Source: Solenopsis invicta (taxonomy: Eukaryota > Arthropoda > Insecta > Hymenoptera > Formicidae). Taken from it: DNA of 64,000 bases. Shown piece by piece: positions 26,051 to 39,793 of this stretch; within the stretch, counting starts at the first letter, position 1; each line of letters opens with the position of its first letter. A program made the position numbers and the translations under genes. The stretch is from assembly GCF_016802725.1 (NCBI RefSeq), contig NC_052671.1:1675001-1739000 (forward strand), given 5' to 3'. The notes beneath the pieces are model-generated. The model saw only the letters and a program-made list of their open reading frames with translations, did no database searches and was not told the DNA's origin.

Positions 26051-28162
26051 ATTGAGGCTAATTTGAGCAGCGCTTATGTGATACAGTGTTTGTTTATTGC
26101 TTACTAAAGCGGCTCGGATTAAATATAAAACAGTTGACAGAGAGTAGACGTCGGGCTAGACGGAGTGGCGCTCGCCGGGTGAGCGGCAGCGACGTCCGAC
26201 GGGCACGTTTGTGCGCTCCGAAAAACATATGCAACGTTTATTTTTTTCCCCTCCTTCTTACTACCTCCTTTTAACTTTCGACGCCGACTATTCGCGAATC
26301 GTTTTCGTCTCCCCTAAACCGCGCGCTTGTAACCCTAGTAGCTTTAAACTATCGATGTCAACGGTGCACGATTTCCTACTTCAGCATCTTTACGAAACAC
26401 TGAACACATCGTCAATTTCATTTAAACCAGTCCAAAACTGTCTACATCCTTTATCGTTATGATTTTTGAAACACCTCTAGAAAAACTTCAATACTACTAT
26501 AGAAGAAAATTTTGCTTGTCTAATTTTGCTCTGTCTATAAAATGTCATACGGTAAATTCGCACTCTTAATCCAAAAATATGTTTCATCTCAGGCACGTTT
26601 GTGTCGTATACTTCTGACAATAGAAAATGGAGCGTACCGACATTTTAACCTTCTTTTCCCCTTCGACACTGTGCGTTTATACACATATTCGTAGTACGAT
26701 ATTCCTGGCAAATTGTGTTTATAGGAATAGTGAAACATATTTGTCCCAGAGGAAATATAGACCTTTAGTCCGCGTCAAGAGGGGCAGAGTGGGAGGGAGT
26801 TGGATTGTGTCTGTGGAGACGCTATGTCACTAAAAAGATCAATACGCCATCGCTGCTCAGCATTTGCTAGAATCTAGATGGTGCGAGTGGTGCGTATACC
26901 TATTTGCACATCAGATAGCGTATCTAAACATTTCTCTGTCTATATTCTCCGATAGTAATATTTCATATCCCAAATAAACTATTATTTATCGATGACTATT
27001 AACATTCAGCCGCAAGGGAGATGTGATAGGTAGCAAACGGTTTCGATATTTTATGTCCACCTCTATATTTGTTATTCATGAAATTTTACTTCAAAAATAG
27101 AGCAACAAAATAAATCGAACATTTATACGATGCGTCTCCATTTTATCCGAGACAAAAAAAGCGAATTCAAGCGACGGTACTTTTTCATAATTTCAAACAT
27201 ATTTATGTGTTTACTACGCGTGCGATATTCTTTCAGAATATCGCGTCTACTTTCATAAAAAAAAAGTACTTTTCCATGTTTCCAGCTGTGCAATGATTTA
27301 TAATGCGCATATTCATCTAATATAATTTTATTTCTCATATTTTAGTCTCAAGTTGACTTATAAAAACTATTGATTTATAAAAATTACTTTAGTGCTTTAA
27401 AAGCTGTTATAAATTATAAAAACTGCGGTAAAGAATGTATAATGATTAAAAATTAAAAAAAGCAGCTAAACAAAATTATTTTTGTACCTTTAACTGTGAA
27501 GACTCATACTTCTGTATTCAAGTGGAACGTTTTACAAACTTATTTAAATACGCTAACTCACATTAGTCAGCGAAAATCAATAAATCTATTCAAATCGCAT
27601 ATTGCTTTAATCATGATATGCTATTTCCTAGTTGTAAAAGAAGATATATATATATATATATATTAGAAAAAAATGTTAATCGATTAAAAAATTAACTGAA
27701 TAGATATTAATAATACGAACGAAGAGTTTCAGTCTGCCAAAAAAAGTCATTCAAAGCAAATTTATTTCATGAATAATGAATAAACAATTTAAATATAATG
27801 AGACACATTAGCAATATGACATATTTAGCATCCATTTTTAGAGCCTTATACTTGTTCCGTTAACGTATTATAAAATGTAAAAGTATTCGATTTAGTCATA
27901 CAGTCATTCGATCGACGATATCAGAAATTGAATCTCGAAATTATCAGACTAAATGTGACCATGTTAAGCAAGATACGCATATCAATTTCAATTATTTCAA
28001 TTTTTGCAAGCTATAGGTCATTAAACAACCGAATAATTTCGAGCAGGTGTTAGACCGTGTTTGCAGTTTTAAATCCACGTGCGTGCATACACGATATTAA
28101 CGTTAACATAGTTACTCGTGCGTGCCGCTACGACGTCCGTGTGACTGTTTTACACGTGTAAT
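26051..28162. other. Intergenic, no gene seen
   Basis: The GC-rich block continues to about 26330, then AT-rich DNA follows, with a short TA run at 27654-27663. No supported gene. Confidence 0.5.
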
Positions 28163-28212
28163 GCCATACAATGGCCATAAATGGTATCAACAAGTGGATG
28201 CTTAAGGGCCAT
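28163..28212. promoter_or_regulatory. Cluster of four Pho/YY1-type cores in 50 bp
   Basis: GCCAT occurs at 28163-28167, 28174-28178 and 28208-28212, and its complement ATGGC at 28171-28175. Two of these extend to GCCATAAA and GCCATTAT; TTTATGGC, the reverse complement of GCCATAAA, is also the preferred site of posterior Hox proteins such as Abd-B. The spot lies in a mixed-composition stretch (about 27.9-28.9 kb), unlike the AT-rich flanks. Candidate Polycomb or Hox input element; inference only. Confidence 0.35.
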
Positions 28213-31200
28213 TATGAAACGTTGATTATAGACATAAACCATATTATATATTCGTAAGTACATCAAGATACCATGCGTTTTCTTCCTACGATTACCACAT
28301 ACTAGCTCTTATTGTAAAGGTAATATAATCAAATAAGTTGTACAGGTTGAATGCATGCGCCTTTCTTTTACGAAGCCATCTCGAAATCATCAATGCGACA
28401 TTAATTCGAGGAATTCTAACATATAAATCGTCACATTGAATACTTTGAATACGCGGACAAACAGACATGTTCTGTGTGCATCTGCGATACCATATACAAG
28501 TCTATAAGCAGCGACACACATAAACAATTGTGCTTAAATCGATCGATTAATACCGGCAATAAATGTTTATGAAACGTGAATCATTCGATTGGGTTTATAG
28601 AGCTCGAACGTTTTATTCTTTCCACATCGTCCCTATCGTGTATGCAATATGAAGATGTACTTTAACGTTCGAGAAGTAAACAGAATTTCGACAGTACATT
28701 ACTTAATTGCGTCTGCGTCGTTTTATTCGTGTTATTGTATACTCTGATACACAGTGTGGAAAAGGCTAATTCCATTGATAATGATACAGCCTCTACCTGT
28801 ATTCTCTTTCGTAGTACAATCAATGAATTTTCTAATTGAACGTCTTCACATACTTTACGTGCATTCGTCACTTATTCCAATACTTGCAATAAGTATGATA
28901 ATAAGTATGAAAATCAATTTAAATAAGTAATAAACGATCTCATAAATAATTTCAATATTTTATACACTACTAGCTATGGCATAAAGTTGTACATTATGTA
29001 TTTATATATGATAAAATAAATAAAACAATTTGTCAATCAATTTTAAGAAGTTAGCAAAAGTTTATCTATGTCTTTTATTTTTTTAAATATTTTTTTCATC
29101 ACAGTTTCTCTTTACGAATAAATCGCAGAATTATTAATCCGCGAATAATATTGATATAAAAATAGGAAAATAAACTTATATAAATTAATTCTGCAAAATT
29201 AAATTAAAAAAAATTACATTAGGAAATGAAAATCTCTAAAACCAGTTTTAAAATATTTCTTATGTACATGTCAAATTTAAGTTTTTAGATTATATTTCAC
29301 TTGTTTAATGTTTATACACATCATAGCACCATTCAAAGCAGACGGTGAAAATTTCATCACGAGTATTTAAACGACAGACTGACGTGTACGACGCCTGTTT
29401 CTTCGGAACGGTGCGTACAAAATCGATCGTTGTCTTGGCAATATTTCCTAAAAACTAACATGATTTACCCGGGAATACGAATGGCGTAGGCAGCGTTTGC
29501 CCCTCGAAACGTGTCCCCTCTAATCTGCACGCTAGCAATTTACTCCGACCGAGCCGACCAATTATGTGGAAAACGGCGAAGAATTTGCGAGTGCCGCACA
29601 TGCAATGCACGCACATGCGGCCGCGCATAATACGTGGCGAGGGTAGTCGTTAAAGACAATCTGAGCTTTCCATCTCCCGGTATTGGCCTACGCATAAGAA
29701 CCAGACGGAGTGCAAGAAAATTGCACAAAAAACACTAGGATAATGAGCACGTGTCGGTTAAATTGTCGACTACGATAACTACGGCCACCTTACGATCGAT
29801 ATTTTCAAAGTTGTCCAATGCTTTCACGTAGTAAACGTGCGAAATGTCACATAGAAACTTATCTGTATTTCGGCGTCTACTATTTCGCTAATTTCGCTGA
29901 TCGTACCGAGGTACAAATTTGATATCATAAACGTTTCTATTTTTTTTTCTCCACGATATAAATGGCGACCAAATCGAAGCTCTGCATTATCTCGATTTAA
30001 TGAACTTTCCTTATCGCTATCATATTACCTATGCTGAGACGCAATAACTTGGACTAGAATTGTCAACTAATTATGTGCTATGATAATATGTATAAAAGTG
30101 AAAATTTTAAATAAAACTGTGAATAAAGACATCGTATTATATGTTGAAAAATGCATGAATTTTAAATTAGTTTTCCTTAATACAGCATAATATAAATTTT
30201 CTCCCAAATTTGTGTTAATTATTATTATATAAATTGTACAATTTCGTACTTACCAACGTTTGCAACCGTCATTCTTCTTTATAAGATTTATGAAGGCTGT
30301 CTTTAACAAGGCAATTTTAATTTTCTCTTATTACACGCACACACATACACGCTGCCACGCACACACAACACATTTTAAAATACCCGCATTTCACACGAAT
30401 TATAATTCGAACGCAAGCCTAATATTTTTTTCTAAACATAATTACAAAATTATAGAATATAGATGCTAAGCCCGATTCTATAAATTTGAGTTACAAAAAT
30501 CGCGGAAATTTTTCGACGAGAATTCGTCATCGGACGCACGAGAAGAAACTGACGAAAGAAAGTTTGTATTTAGATGTATCCCTTCTGAGCCAGGCTAAGG
30601 ACACTCGCTATTGGTCACGATATACCCTTACACTTCGTTTGTTTCGAAAAAAATGCCTGGCACGGACCAAAGGCTTCCTTTCAACTCTGTTTCCACAAAA
30701 AATGAAATCTTTCTGACCATCCTAACGACAGTTCTCTTGGCGACAGCGTCATTGTCGGGTCTTTCTTAAAATCGTTTGCAGTAAATCAGCCGTGACCAAT
30801 CGATTACAAATCTGTAGCGCTTACATAATTTTAATTATAATTTCTTGTCAGAAAATTAAAAAAAAAAATAGAAAGTCGCAACATTCGCGACGAAACCACA
30901 GATGAAAGAGGCATTTTGCGAACAGTCGTGAATGTCTGAGCAGTGACGATGGCCACAATTTATTGTACAATTGTAATCTATCATCAAATCGTTTACGTAT
31001 ACAATTGTTAAGTGTTTCCGGAGGATATTGGAATTCTTCAGTCGGATGTGCGCAAGCAATTTCTTGACTTAATGTTACGAAGTTTCTAACACCAACGATC
31101 TACATTGTTGCGCATAGAAGGAGCGAAGTCTCATAAAGAGCAAAGAGATATGATCTCAATTAGCTCGGGCCAAAAGTACGGGTACGGAATGAAACAACCG

Positions 31201-32500
31201 ATAAGAACCCGACGACGTGTTCCATTTACGGTATGCAGCTTTCGAGGTGAGTTACGTCTCCTCTACCATTTGAGTAATTTCTCAAACATATTTATCACAT
31301 CGTTACCGTCGCATCTTACTCCTCTCGCAAAAATGATACAATATTTATGCAATCGAAGGGGGTGTATATTTAATTACCAGCGTTACTTCTGAGAAAATTA
31401 ATATAACGTGGCGAGATGTAATAGCGATAGATCGTTAATTAATTCTAGTTGCGAGATATCTACATCGGAGGATACTCGAGGGAAATTCAAGCAGTAAAAT
31501 AAGAAAAGGTTTTCATCAGCAGCTCGCTGTATCATAACTTTCATATGCTATAGAGTAAGAAAATCTTCTTTAGAAGAAATGTATACAGAGAGAGATATAA
31601 CATAATATTAAAAAAAAAATACGCACTGACATGACGATGTCCAAGTAAACATTAAAACGGACATTTAAAGAAATGTATTTTAGGCCCGTTTGTGCCAACG
31701 TAGACTTTCTTCAAATTCCATTTAATTTACTTTCTATTTTAAAAGATAAAAGATAATAAGTAAGTTAAACCAAGATTAATTTACATGGTACAAATGGGCT
31801 TTAATATAATAAAGAAAAGGACCTATAATAAAAGAACTTATAATAAAAAGGGATCCCTTTCTATGAATTAAGTCTGTGCAGTGTAATGAGCAAACTTTCG
31901 TTAAGAATTCCGTGGAGATAGGAACCGGAAATCGTTGAAATCTAGAACGATAAAGAAATAATTCGCGGAAGGCATTGCTGCTACTTGCACGTAATACAGA
32001 AGAGGCTGATCTGACCCTGGCGCAACGGCGCACACCGACATATCTCCGCAAGACTCGGAAAGTATAGCGTGGCTGTAATGTTACAAGCATGGGGAGATAA
32101 GAGACCGTGAGACTGTGGGCCGAGACTGAGGCAATAAAGTTAGCGGTGTATAACGACCGAGATGTGAAGAGCATGGTACATGTCCCTTTTGTTGTTTTCG
32201 TCATCCACGATGTTTTAACACAACTGGCTGATTCGTTACTCGTAACAAATGTTTCTCGGTGTTCTTCACTTTGGATTTTGATATTTTGTATAAAAAAATG
32301 ATGAAGAATCAATAACGTTAGAGAAGAGAAATTTTTTCAAAAGATATAAATTTCAAAACAAGCTACTAAATTAATTATATTAAAAGATTACATTTTTCAA
32401 GAAACAATCATATTAAATTTTTTCTTCTTTTTTTACTTTTTCTCTTCATTTCTTTTCTTTTTCTCTAAATTTTATCCAATTCTTCGTCACGCACAAATTG
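28213..32500. other. Intergenic, no gene supported
   Basis: Mixed to AT-rich DNA. The longest open frame (31776-32312 minus, 178 codons) has a biased composition, no domain and a partial antisense frame, so I do not call it. TTACGTATAC at 30993-31002 is an isolated copy of the motif that clusters in the abd-A 3' region. Confidence 0.45.
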
Positions 32501-33140
32501 CATCACGTACGAGGGACGCGAAGCGCACCGTCAACGATATGCTTCTGGGATACTTAGTTGTGATCTACGGAGAACAATAGCATCGTTGTATTCAGAGGGT
32601 CACCGCTTCCGCGCCTTCATTCATTTATACGTTTCAGTTAAAGTTCCCTCGGGACGTCTCCCTTCGCCCGTTTCTTCCTCCGCGTAGGCAGCACGATCCT
32701 TCGGATCTCGTACCCGATACGCGCCACTTTCCTACCTCCCCAGCGACATGGCCCAACGAAACCAATAAGTAAGGGCAGAGAAACGGCCGATGGAGAACGG
32801 TGTGTGCCGCGCGCCGCGCCGGCCACCGCGCCGGCGAGAAGACATACATTCGAAGCGACGTAGATATATGCGCGCGACGTGCAGATATACATGACCATCC
32901 GTATGTACGCGATGCCGTTGGTAACCTTAACCCCGCGAATTAATATTCCATATGCACCGCGCGTACGAGACCTCGCGGATTGCCAATGGCGCGCCGCGTA
33001 CAGGGAAACGTCCTGGACCCTCCGGAAACACCAGGCAAGGACAAAGAGACCGAGACGGGTTTCGCCATAGGATCTATTTCATTCGTCAATCAGACAATAC
33101 CGGATCCTGGCTCTCCGCCTACCATGGAGAATAAGATTCT
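32501..33140. other. GC-rich island
   Basis: A strongly CpG-rich block, including a GCGCGCCGCGCC-like stretch near 32810. Frames are open on both strands with no recognisable product. It is a candidate regulatory island or non-coding promoter. Confidence 0.35.
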
Positions 33141-36100
33141 GTAAAGCGGATCAGGACGATTCTATGTAACATTAGGGGAATGTCGTGCTGCGAACAACTG
33201 GTTTCACTGCAGAATTAACGGAAATATACTTCCAACACATCACTTTGAATTCGTACAGTCATATAGAACAAAACAGCAATAACGTAATATTGAATCAAAA
33301 TTTTCAAAAATTAGATCATGGCTTACGAATGGCTGCGAAGTTATATTAACCCTGAGGGAAAAGTATTTGATATTTGTGAGTTTAATTAAATATTAAAATA
33401 AATAAATATTAAAATTTAAGAACCCCTTTTTCATAGTCATTACTGTTACAACATTAGTAACATTACCACACAATATGTTACATTAACTAAAAAATTTTGG
33501 TTGCACAATTTAAATATCACAATTTATCACAATTTAAATATAATTGGCACTCAAAATAACAACGATTTAGAATCATTTTCAATGCCAACGATATATCTAA
33601 ATTATAGTAATTGCAACAATTTTTTTATCAGTTTATGCAACATACGTATTTTCAATAATTTTACAATAGTAATAAATGGAGTTCTTAATCATAATTATTT
33701 TAATATTCAATTATAGTCACAAACATCAAATACTTTTTTCTCAGAGAAGCGTTCAATTAATCGTTATTTTTTCAGTTTGCCATTCTGTTGATTAAACCGT
33801 GATAGCGTTGCATTTGCCAAATTATTTTAGGAATAAGTGCATACACAGTTGTATCGTTTAAACAAATTTTCTTACATAATACATCTTTTTCTTTCTATGT
33901 TGAACTTTTTCTTAAAAAGTTAGTTTATGTTATTTCAAATATTGTGTAATTCGTGACTTCCTTTTCATCTTAGAATAGTACTTTAGGTTATAAAAACGAT
34001 CATTTCCGAGACGAAAGGTGCACGATACAAAGCAAAATGGTGCGATACACCAAATATAAACGGATTGCAAGAGAAATGGGTGATCGGCAAATAGGAAGAG
34101 AGCCTAGGGGACCGTGACGCATAAACCGATACGGTTATTTCCAAATATCCGCAGCCATACGCGACCACTCGATGCCTCCATTTCAATGTTCCACCCTTGC
34201 AAGCGTAAAAGTGGCGAAAATTCGACGAGATGTAGGGATGGAAATCTAAAAGAAGATAGAAACAAAAGCTTATTGTCCTCACGTTACCATCAAAATGTAA
34301 ATTTTGGCTAGTGAGAGAGGAGTTAACTTGGTGATTTTTTTACAATTTTTTTGTCTCTCTCCTTTACTCGTTTTTATTTTTATATGAGAATTGGGATAAA
34401 AAATTATATAAAATGTAAGTGCTTCATAAAAAACTGCTATAAAATTGAGTCTTTGCGATGAAAAAATAAAGACGCGACTATTTTGAATATGATAATCCAA
34501 TGTTTGGCTAAATAGTATAAATTACAAAATAGGGGAATAATGAGGGAAATAAAAAATCAAAATTATATCTTATTATCAGATCTCTATTTCCTTCATCATG
34601 AATATACATTCAGATACCATTCTCATATGTATTTGCTTGTTAAGATTGATGTTTATCAAAACCGTCCACTTTTTCGAAAAGGTGCTTTTTTGCAATACTT
34701 TTAAAATAAATTGGTATTAATCACTTACGGCAAAAAAAAACTAATAATATAATGGTCAGAATTTTATTACAGGAATAAAACAAGCATCCATAATTTACTA
34801 TATGTTTTTATTTCGTTTGTAATATCATAGATAGCTTACGAATATAATTCTACATCAAGTTTTGAAAATGGATACATTTACATTCATTGTCAATGAATTA
34901 CCACCTCACTCGCCATCATCATCGTTATCATCATCGTCGTCAATCTGGTTACCAGCTTTCGTCGTACGGTATAATACTAATCATTAATAGTCAATAGACA
35001 TGAGACTCCATTATTCCGTTACTCCTATTACTTAACGTGGTAGGTAGGTAGGTAGGTATTGAAGGACAGCTACGCTCGCTTATCGTTACATTATTACGTT
35101 AATTGGGTATCATCGATACGTTAAGACCCGCGGATTCATTCGTCTTAATTAATTTTCTTTTGCGGCTCTTCATTCATGTTAACGTTATATGGTGGTGTTT
35201 AATATGTACATCAAGAATTGTTGAAATAATGTACGCTTTTCATCCATTCGATAGACACAAAATTATTAAAATGATTAAAAAAAAGTTGAATTCTGCATTT
35301 GGATCAGTTTAATAGATAGATATGAGAGCATATCGGTAAAAAAAGACCCAAGTTAAATGAAAGTTGATAATTAACTTCTCTGATTTACAAAGTTTCGCAG
35401 TATTATTGCGTGACATCACGAAAGAGAGCAGAAAGAAACTGTATTGAAATAGATTTTAAGTTTGAGCAAAGAAAAAATTGCGCAGAATTTCGGAAATTAA
35501 TATTTTTTTATAATTCGATTTCTATCGATATTGACGAAAAAGTGCCCGGATTTGTTGTTTTCGTTGTACAAGGAGTACAAGAGCGTTATCAAATTTAAAC
35601 AATAAACAACATTTAATCAAACAATCAGGTGAAAACAAGTGTCCACTAGACATAACTCTTGAATTTATGTTAACAACTCCGAGAAATTTCTTTTTTTTTT
35701 TTAATCAAAGCGTTTGCGATGATAGGAAGAGCAACGAAATGTCGTCGTAACATACGTTCCTGCGTAAACATTTTACGCATGACTTCCGACAAAAAATGAA
35801 AAGATCCTTTGCTCTGTCAAGACAAACAACGAAAAGCATTTTGCATCGGATTTCTCCAAGTTTCGTCAGATTATAACAAGCGCGAAGGATGAAATAAACT
35901 ATTATACATATACATATATGCGGGACGCGCTGTCATAGGAAGATGATAAAAAAGATGTAAAAAAGCTGCCACAACAAAAAATAAAACATTTAATGTGTAT
36001 ATAAAACTGATTAGCTTATCACCTTATGGAATCAGTTGTGAGCAACGGCAACGGCAAACAATTACCAAAAATAACAACAAAGACAGTCAACACATTCTTG

Positions 36101-36904
36101 CGAACGAACAGAAACATTTTAAATATGTTCAACATCGTTTCGATGTTATTTAGATCCCAAATAGCAATCTGTTTAACAGTTAATTTTTGCATACTCACAG
36201 TCGATTCCAACCTCAAGTGCCCAGACTTGTGTTCACGTTAGCCGGACACACGTTACTCTAGTACACACAGGTCGAATGGACAAATGCAATAAGTATAATA
36301 CAACCAGTTGTGCGAAGAACAATGAGACGTTTCGTACCGTTCAGCGTTCCGTTGCCAAAGAAGAAAACTAGAATTGGTTTCCTTCTTCGGCATTTGCGAG
36401 ATATTTTAACCAAGTCTCTCGTTAGTACCTATTAAGTGTTTAGAAATTGCGGTACGCAACAGCATCATCGTCTTCCAGTACAGAACATTAAAAATCTACA
36501 TAATATATCTATATAAAAAAATACGCATCGGAACAATAGACACGATAAGCGATATATTCACACTATGCTATTATTAAAAAAAAATTCGTCAGTATCTTCC
36601 TTTTCAAATTAACAAAAACAAATATACGAAAAAATACGTAAAATAAACAGCTCATAAATAAACAATGACATCTATAGATAAAGAAAATATAACAAACAAT
36701 TTTTTTTTTCTCATATCGATCCTACGTTCCGCCAGACGGATTCGGCTACGTGTTTCATAAATATTTTTTTCTTCTTCTTCTTCTTTTAACCAATACGCGG
36801 CGCGAAGAATAGGTATAATTAATTTCAATTTTGCCAATAGATTCGCATTTGCTTATAAATAATACGGTGTGATTTCTGCTGAATATTTCACGCTCTCGTC
36901 TCTT
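33141..36904. other. Intergenic, no gene seen
   Basis: AT-rich with mixed parts at 33960-34300 and 34890-36500. A TCATCATCATCG-like triplet run lies at about 34914-34942 and a GGTA tetranucleotide run at about 35039-35058. If the abd-A transcript has a very long 3' UTR, part of this stretch could belong to it: AATAAA motifs on the minus strand occur near 34763 and 34806. Confidence 0.4.
35039..35058. repeat. (GGTA)n short tandem repeat
   Basis: Five consecutive GGTA-type units. The complementary motif (CCTA)n also occurs near 10922-10940. Confidence 0.85.

Positions 36905-36949
<45 letters not shown>
36905..36949. repeat. Compound (CT)n(CA)n microsatellite
   Basis: About ten CT units run directly into about thirteen CA units. 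Confidence 0.95.
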
Positions 36950-36955
<6 letters not shown>

Positions 36956-36978
36956 TACACAGATACATGCGTACGTGC

Positions 36979-37006
36979 ACTCTCTCTCTCTCTCTCTCTC
37001 TCTCTC
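36979..37006. repeat. (CT)n microsatellite
   Basis: About fourteen CT units, 30 bp after the compound repeat. Its complement is a GA tract of the kind bound by GAGA factor. Confidence 0.95.
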
Positions 37007-37440
37007 CCCCTCTTTCTCACATCCTGTTCCATCAATACTTTTGCATGTCCACACAATCCTTTTTATCCTCAAGCAGAATCTCTTCCACTACTCATACGCG
37101 CACATTAAATGTTACTACATCGTTTAATCAATGTTTGAGCCACACTCTAGTGTTCGTTCTATAATTATTAATTCGGATAAGAGAAGTCCTCGCGCGGGGG
37201 TTGGGAAGTGGAGATTGGAGGGGAATTTGCTTCAATAAATATTTTTGCTTTAACGTCGAAGAATCGGCCGTGGCCACGCGAATTCAAGAAAGACGTGTAT
37301 GCGAGTTTGGCAAGTCGGGCAATGTTGTACTACTAACATATTATGTGTTTCCTTTTTTTTAATGTCTCAGTAACTATACCTAATCGGTACTATCAATTCG
37401 ATATAGTACACATCTACGATAATGGTAAGATTAGAGTGAG

Positions 37441-37562
37441 TATATAAATGACAGAGAGGTAGAAGCGGAAGGGAGTTGACGAAGGAAGAGAAGGAGAAGG
37501 AAGAGAAGGACAGATCGAAGAGAGAGGAGTAGGGAGGAAAGGGAAGAGGATGGGGGAGGGGA
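37441..37562. repeat. Purine-rich tract of about 120 bp
   Basis: Almost all bases on the plus strand are purines (GAAGGAAGAG, GGAGAAGG, GGGGGAGGGG types). An abd-A-sense transcript would carry a long polypyrimidine tract here. Such tracts can form triplex DNA or bind GAGA-type and PTB-type proteins. Confidence 0.75.
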
Positions 37563-37845
37563 AAGCATTATGAATGTTATATGATATGATTACGCGTCAG
37601 TTATTTGGAATAATATTCTATAACCATATAGAGAGTTGCTGCAGCTAGCTTAGATATAAGCCAAGAGAAAGCTTCATATGTGGACGGCGCCCGCACAAAT
37701 TTTTTTTACTCTAAAAAATTTCCTCCTTATATTTCTACACTCTTCCGACCCATGCGAAAGATTCGAGAAGGGATCTCATTGATTAGGATACATCAGATGC
37801 AGACTAATACACGTAATTCAGAAAATCACGAATTAAATCCGTGAC

Positions 37846-37852
37846 GGTATAC
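37846..37852 (-). promoter_or_regulatory. miR-iab-4-3p seed match
   Basis: The minus strand reads GTATACCG over 37845-37852, complementary to nucleotides 1-8 of Drosophila miR-iab-4-3p as I recall it (CGGUAUACC...). This assumes the region is transcribed as abd-A 3' UTR. Confidence 0.35.
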
Positions 37853-37868
37853 TTTCTAAGAGTATCTC

Positions 37869-37878
37869 TTACGTATAC
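37869..37878 (-). promoter_or_regulatory. Overlapping miR-iab-8-5p and miR-iab-4-5p seed matches
   Basis: The minus strand reads GTATACGTAA. This pairs with nucleotides 1-10 of miR-iab-8-5p (UUACGUAUAC...) and, over GTATACGT, with nucleotides 1-8 of miR-iab-4-5p (ACGUAUAC...). It is the strongest site in the cluster. Confidence 0.4.
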
Positions 37879-37928
37879 CTATAATGCCAATTTTTAAACA
37901 AGTTGATCGTTTTTCTTTTAAAGTTACT

Positions 37929-37935
37929 CGTATAC
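37929..37935 (-). promoter_or_regulatory. miR-iab-4-5p 7mer seed match
   Basis: The minus strand reads GTATACG, complementary to nucleotides 2-8 of miR-iab-4-5p. Confidence 0.3.
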
Positions 37936-38279
37936 CCATTGTAAAAGTATTAAGTGAGCAGTTGTAACGCTCGTAAAAATTCCATATCGACAATGTTTAC
38001 AATCGATCAACGGTTCGAATAAAGTTTCGTATGAAAAAGAAGTTCCTCTTCAATTATAAAGAAGGAGCGACAACTACATTAATAACTGATCAACATTATT
38101 AGTACAAGGTTTTCGATTCGAGAGACTTTTTGAAAAAGAAATGCGTAATAACGTAAAAAAAAAAAAATAATAATAATAATTAATCCTCATCGTCGATCCG
38201 TTTCTCAAGTCCAACACTACGGTCGATGTCTGACGTATGCGCAAAAACCGGCGCGACTCCGTACGTCGATGCCGTCCCA

Positions 38280-38285
38280 TTTATT
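38280..38285 (-). terminator. Possible polyadenylation signal
   Basis: AATAAA on the minus strand within the inferred abd-A 3' UTR. In AT-rich DNA this hexamer is common, so it is only a possibility. Confidence 0.15.
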
Positions 38286-38421
38286 CCGCCATACACCGTC
38301 TCGCTAGAATTAAGGACTTAATGTATATCGTAAATAGAAACTAACACGGCCGCCATAAATCTCATCGCCCCGTACTGTACAAATTCTTCGGACTAAGTTT
38401 AATAATAATTATTATTACGCA

Positions 38422-38429
38422 TTACGTAT
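38422..38429 (-). promoter_or_regulatory. miR-iab-8-5p 8mer seed match
   Basis: The minus strand reads ATACGTAA, complementary to nucleotides 1-8 of miR-iab-8-5p. Confidence 0.35.
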
Positions 38430-38860
38430 ATCTCTAATTTGTCGGACGTATCGGCGCCGCCATCGTCGCAGTACTTGCTGCTGCCACGTCACTTAATAAT
38501 TAACGGTGTTTGTAGCAATAACATCAAAACATAACTAAGCAATAATAATGATAATAACTCATATTTAATAATAATATAATAAAACTAATGCTCGTACGCC
38601 CGCCTTGCAGATTCAAAGGCTACATGGTGGACTCGACGGGTAAATTTTTTAAAACAAAATAAAAATAATAATTAATAGTGATGATGATGATAATGATAAT
38701 AATAATACAATAATAATAATAATAATAATAGTTCGTAAATAGAGTCATGTGTCTATAAAGCTTTTCTACAAATAGATACACCGATTCTCGGGGCTAACCG
38801 CGTCACGTGCGTCCCTCTCGTTTTACGATTCCACGATATTACTTCTCTTTTTTTTTGTTC

Positions 38861-38867
38861 CGTATAC
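38861..38867 (-). promoter_or_regulatory. miR-iab-4-5p 7mer seed match
   Basis: The minus strand reads GTATACG. Confidence 0.3.
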
Positions 38868-39785
38868 AATGAGCCGGGTTATGTTTAGGCGCGATCGTAC
38901 TTCTCGTTCTTTTTTGACATTTCGACAGAACAACCGAAAGATCCTTGGACTACGGCCACGAAATATACAATAATTACGTTGTGTACTCTTAACACGATAA
39001 CAGATTACGTGGAGTGGAACCGATTTACAAATATGTGTTGTGTTGATTCATAATGGTTTTGTATATTTATATGCGTAAGAGTCGAGCACAAGCATGAAAT
39101 ATGGCTCGACATATAATGGTCATATTAATATACAGTAAAAGAGTGTATTTATGGTCAAGAATTCTTTCTTGAATAAAGATATTTCAAAAATTATAATGTA
39201 ACTTTCCTTCTGTACTATCAATTTTTTTTTTTTTAGTATATTTAATACCACAAAATTATTCATGAATTCTTACAGATAAATCCAATGGAAAGATATAATT
39301 AAAAATTGTGTTTTGAAAGAGAGAATTTTCATTAAGTCACTATACTTTATGTAAATTAGCAAATTTAATTAATTACATTTGATTAACAGTTATATTAAAC
39401 ATTAATGACTATTATTTTCGAAACACATCATATCATTATTATCATTACGAATGCACCATTGAAGCCTTAGAAGACTATAATTTTTAATTGAATTAATAAT
39501 TTAAAGTATATTTTCCGCGAACATTTTAATCAGCCATGCTTGTAACATCCTTAAATGCGACCATATTTCTGCGAGTGCTCTCGCTATCTTACTGAAACCT
39601 AATTTTTGCAAAACTGTTTAATCTTACACACGCATATATTATGTTCTACTTCATTCTTTTTCATTTTGCACATTACATATTAAAACATTATTACGATTAC
39701 GGTATGTAAGTAGGTACTTCGCTATGTGAGGAGATACGTGAGTACATCGTACGTGCGGACTCACACGCGCAGCTTAATCATTACA

Positions 39786-39793
39786 TTACGTAT
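39786..39793 (-). promoter_or_regulatory. miR-iab-8-5p 8mer seed match
   Basis: The minus strand reads ATACGTAA. Confidence 0.35.

Noticed and set aside
31776..32312. 178-codon minus-strand frame
   Set aside because: No recognisable domain, biased composition, and an antisense frame open over part of it; more likely chance.
34609..34621. ATACATTCAG resembling part of the miR-iab-4 precursor
   Set aside because: Only about ten bases match and the flanks do not form a hairpin with a second arm; the pre-miRNA is not evident in this window.
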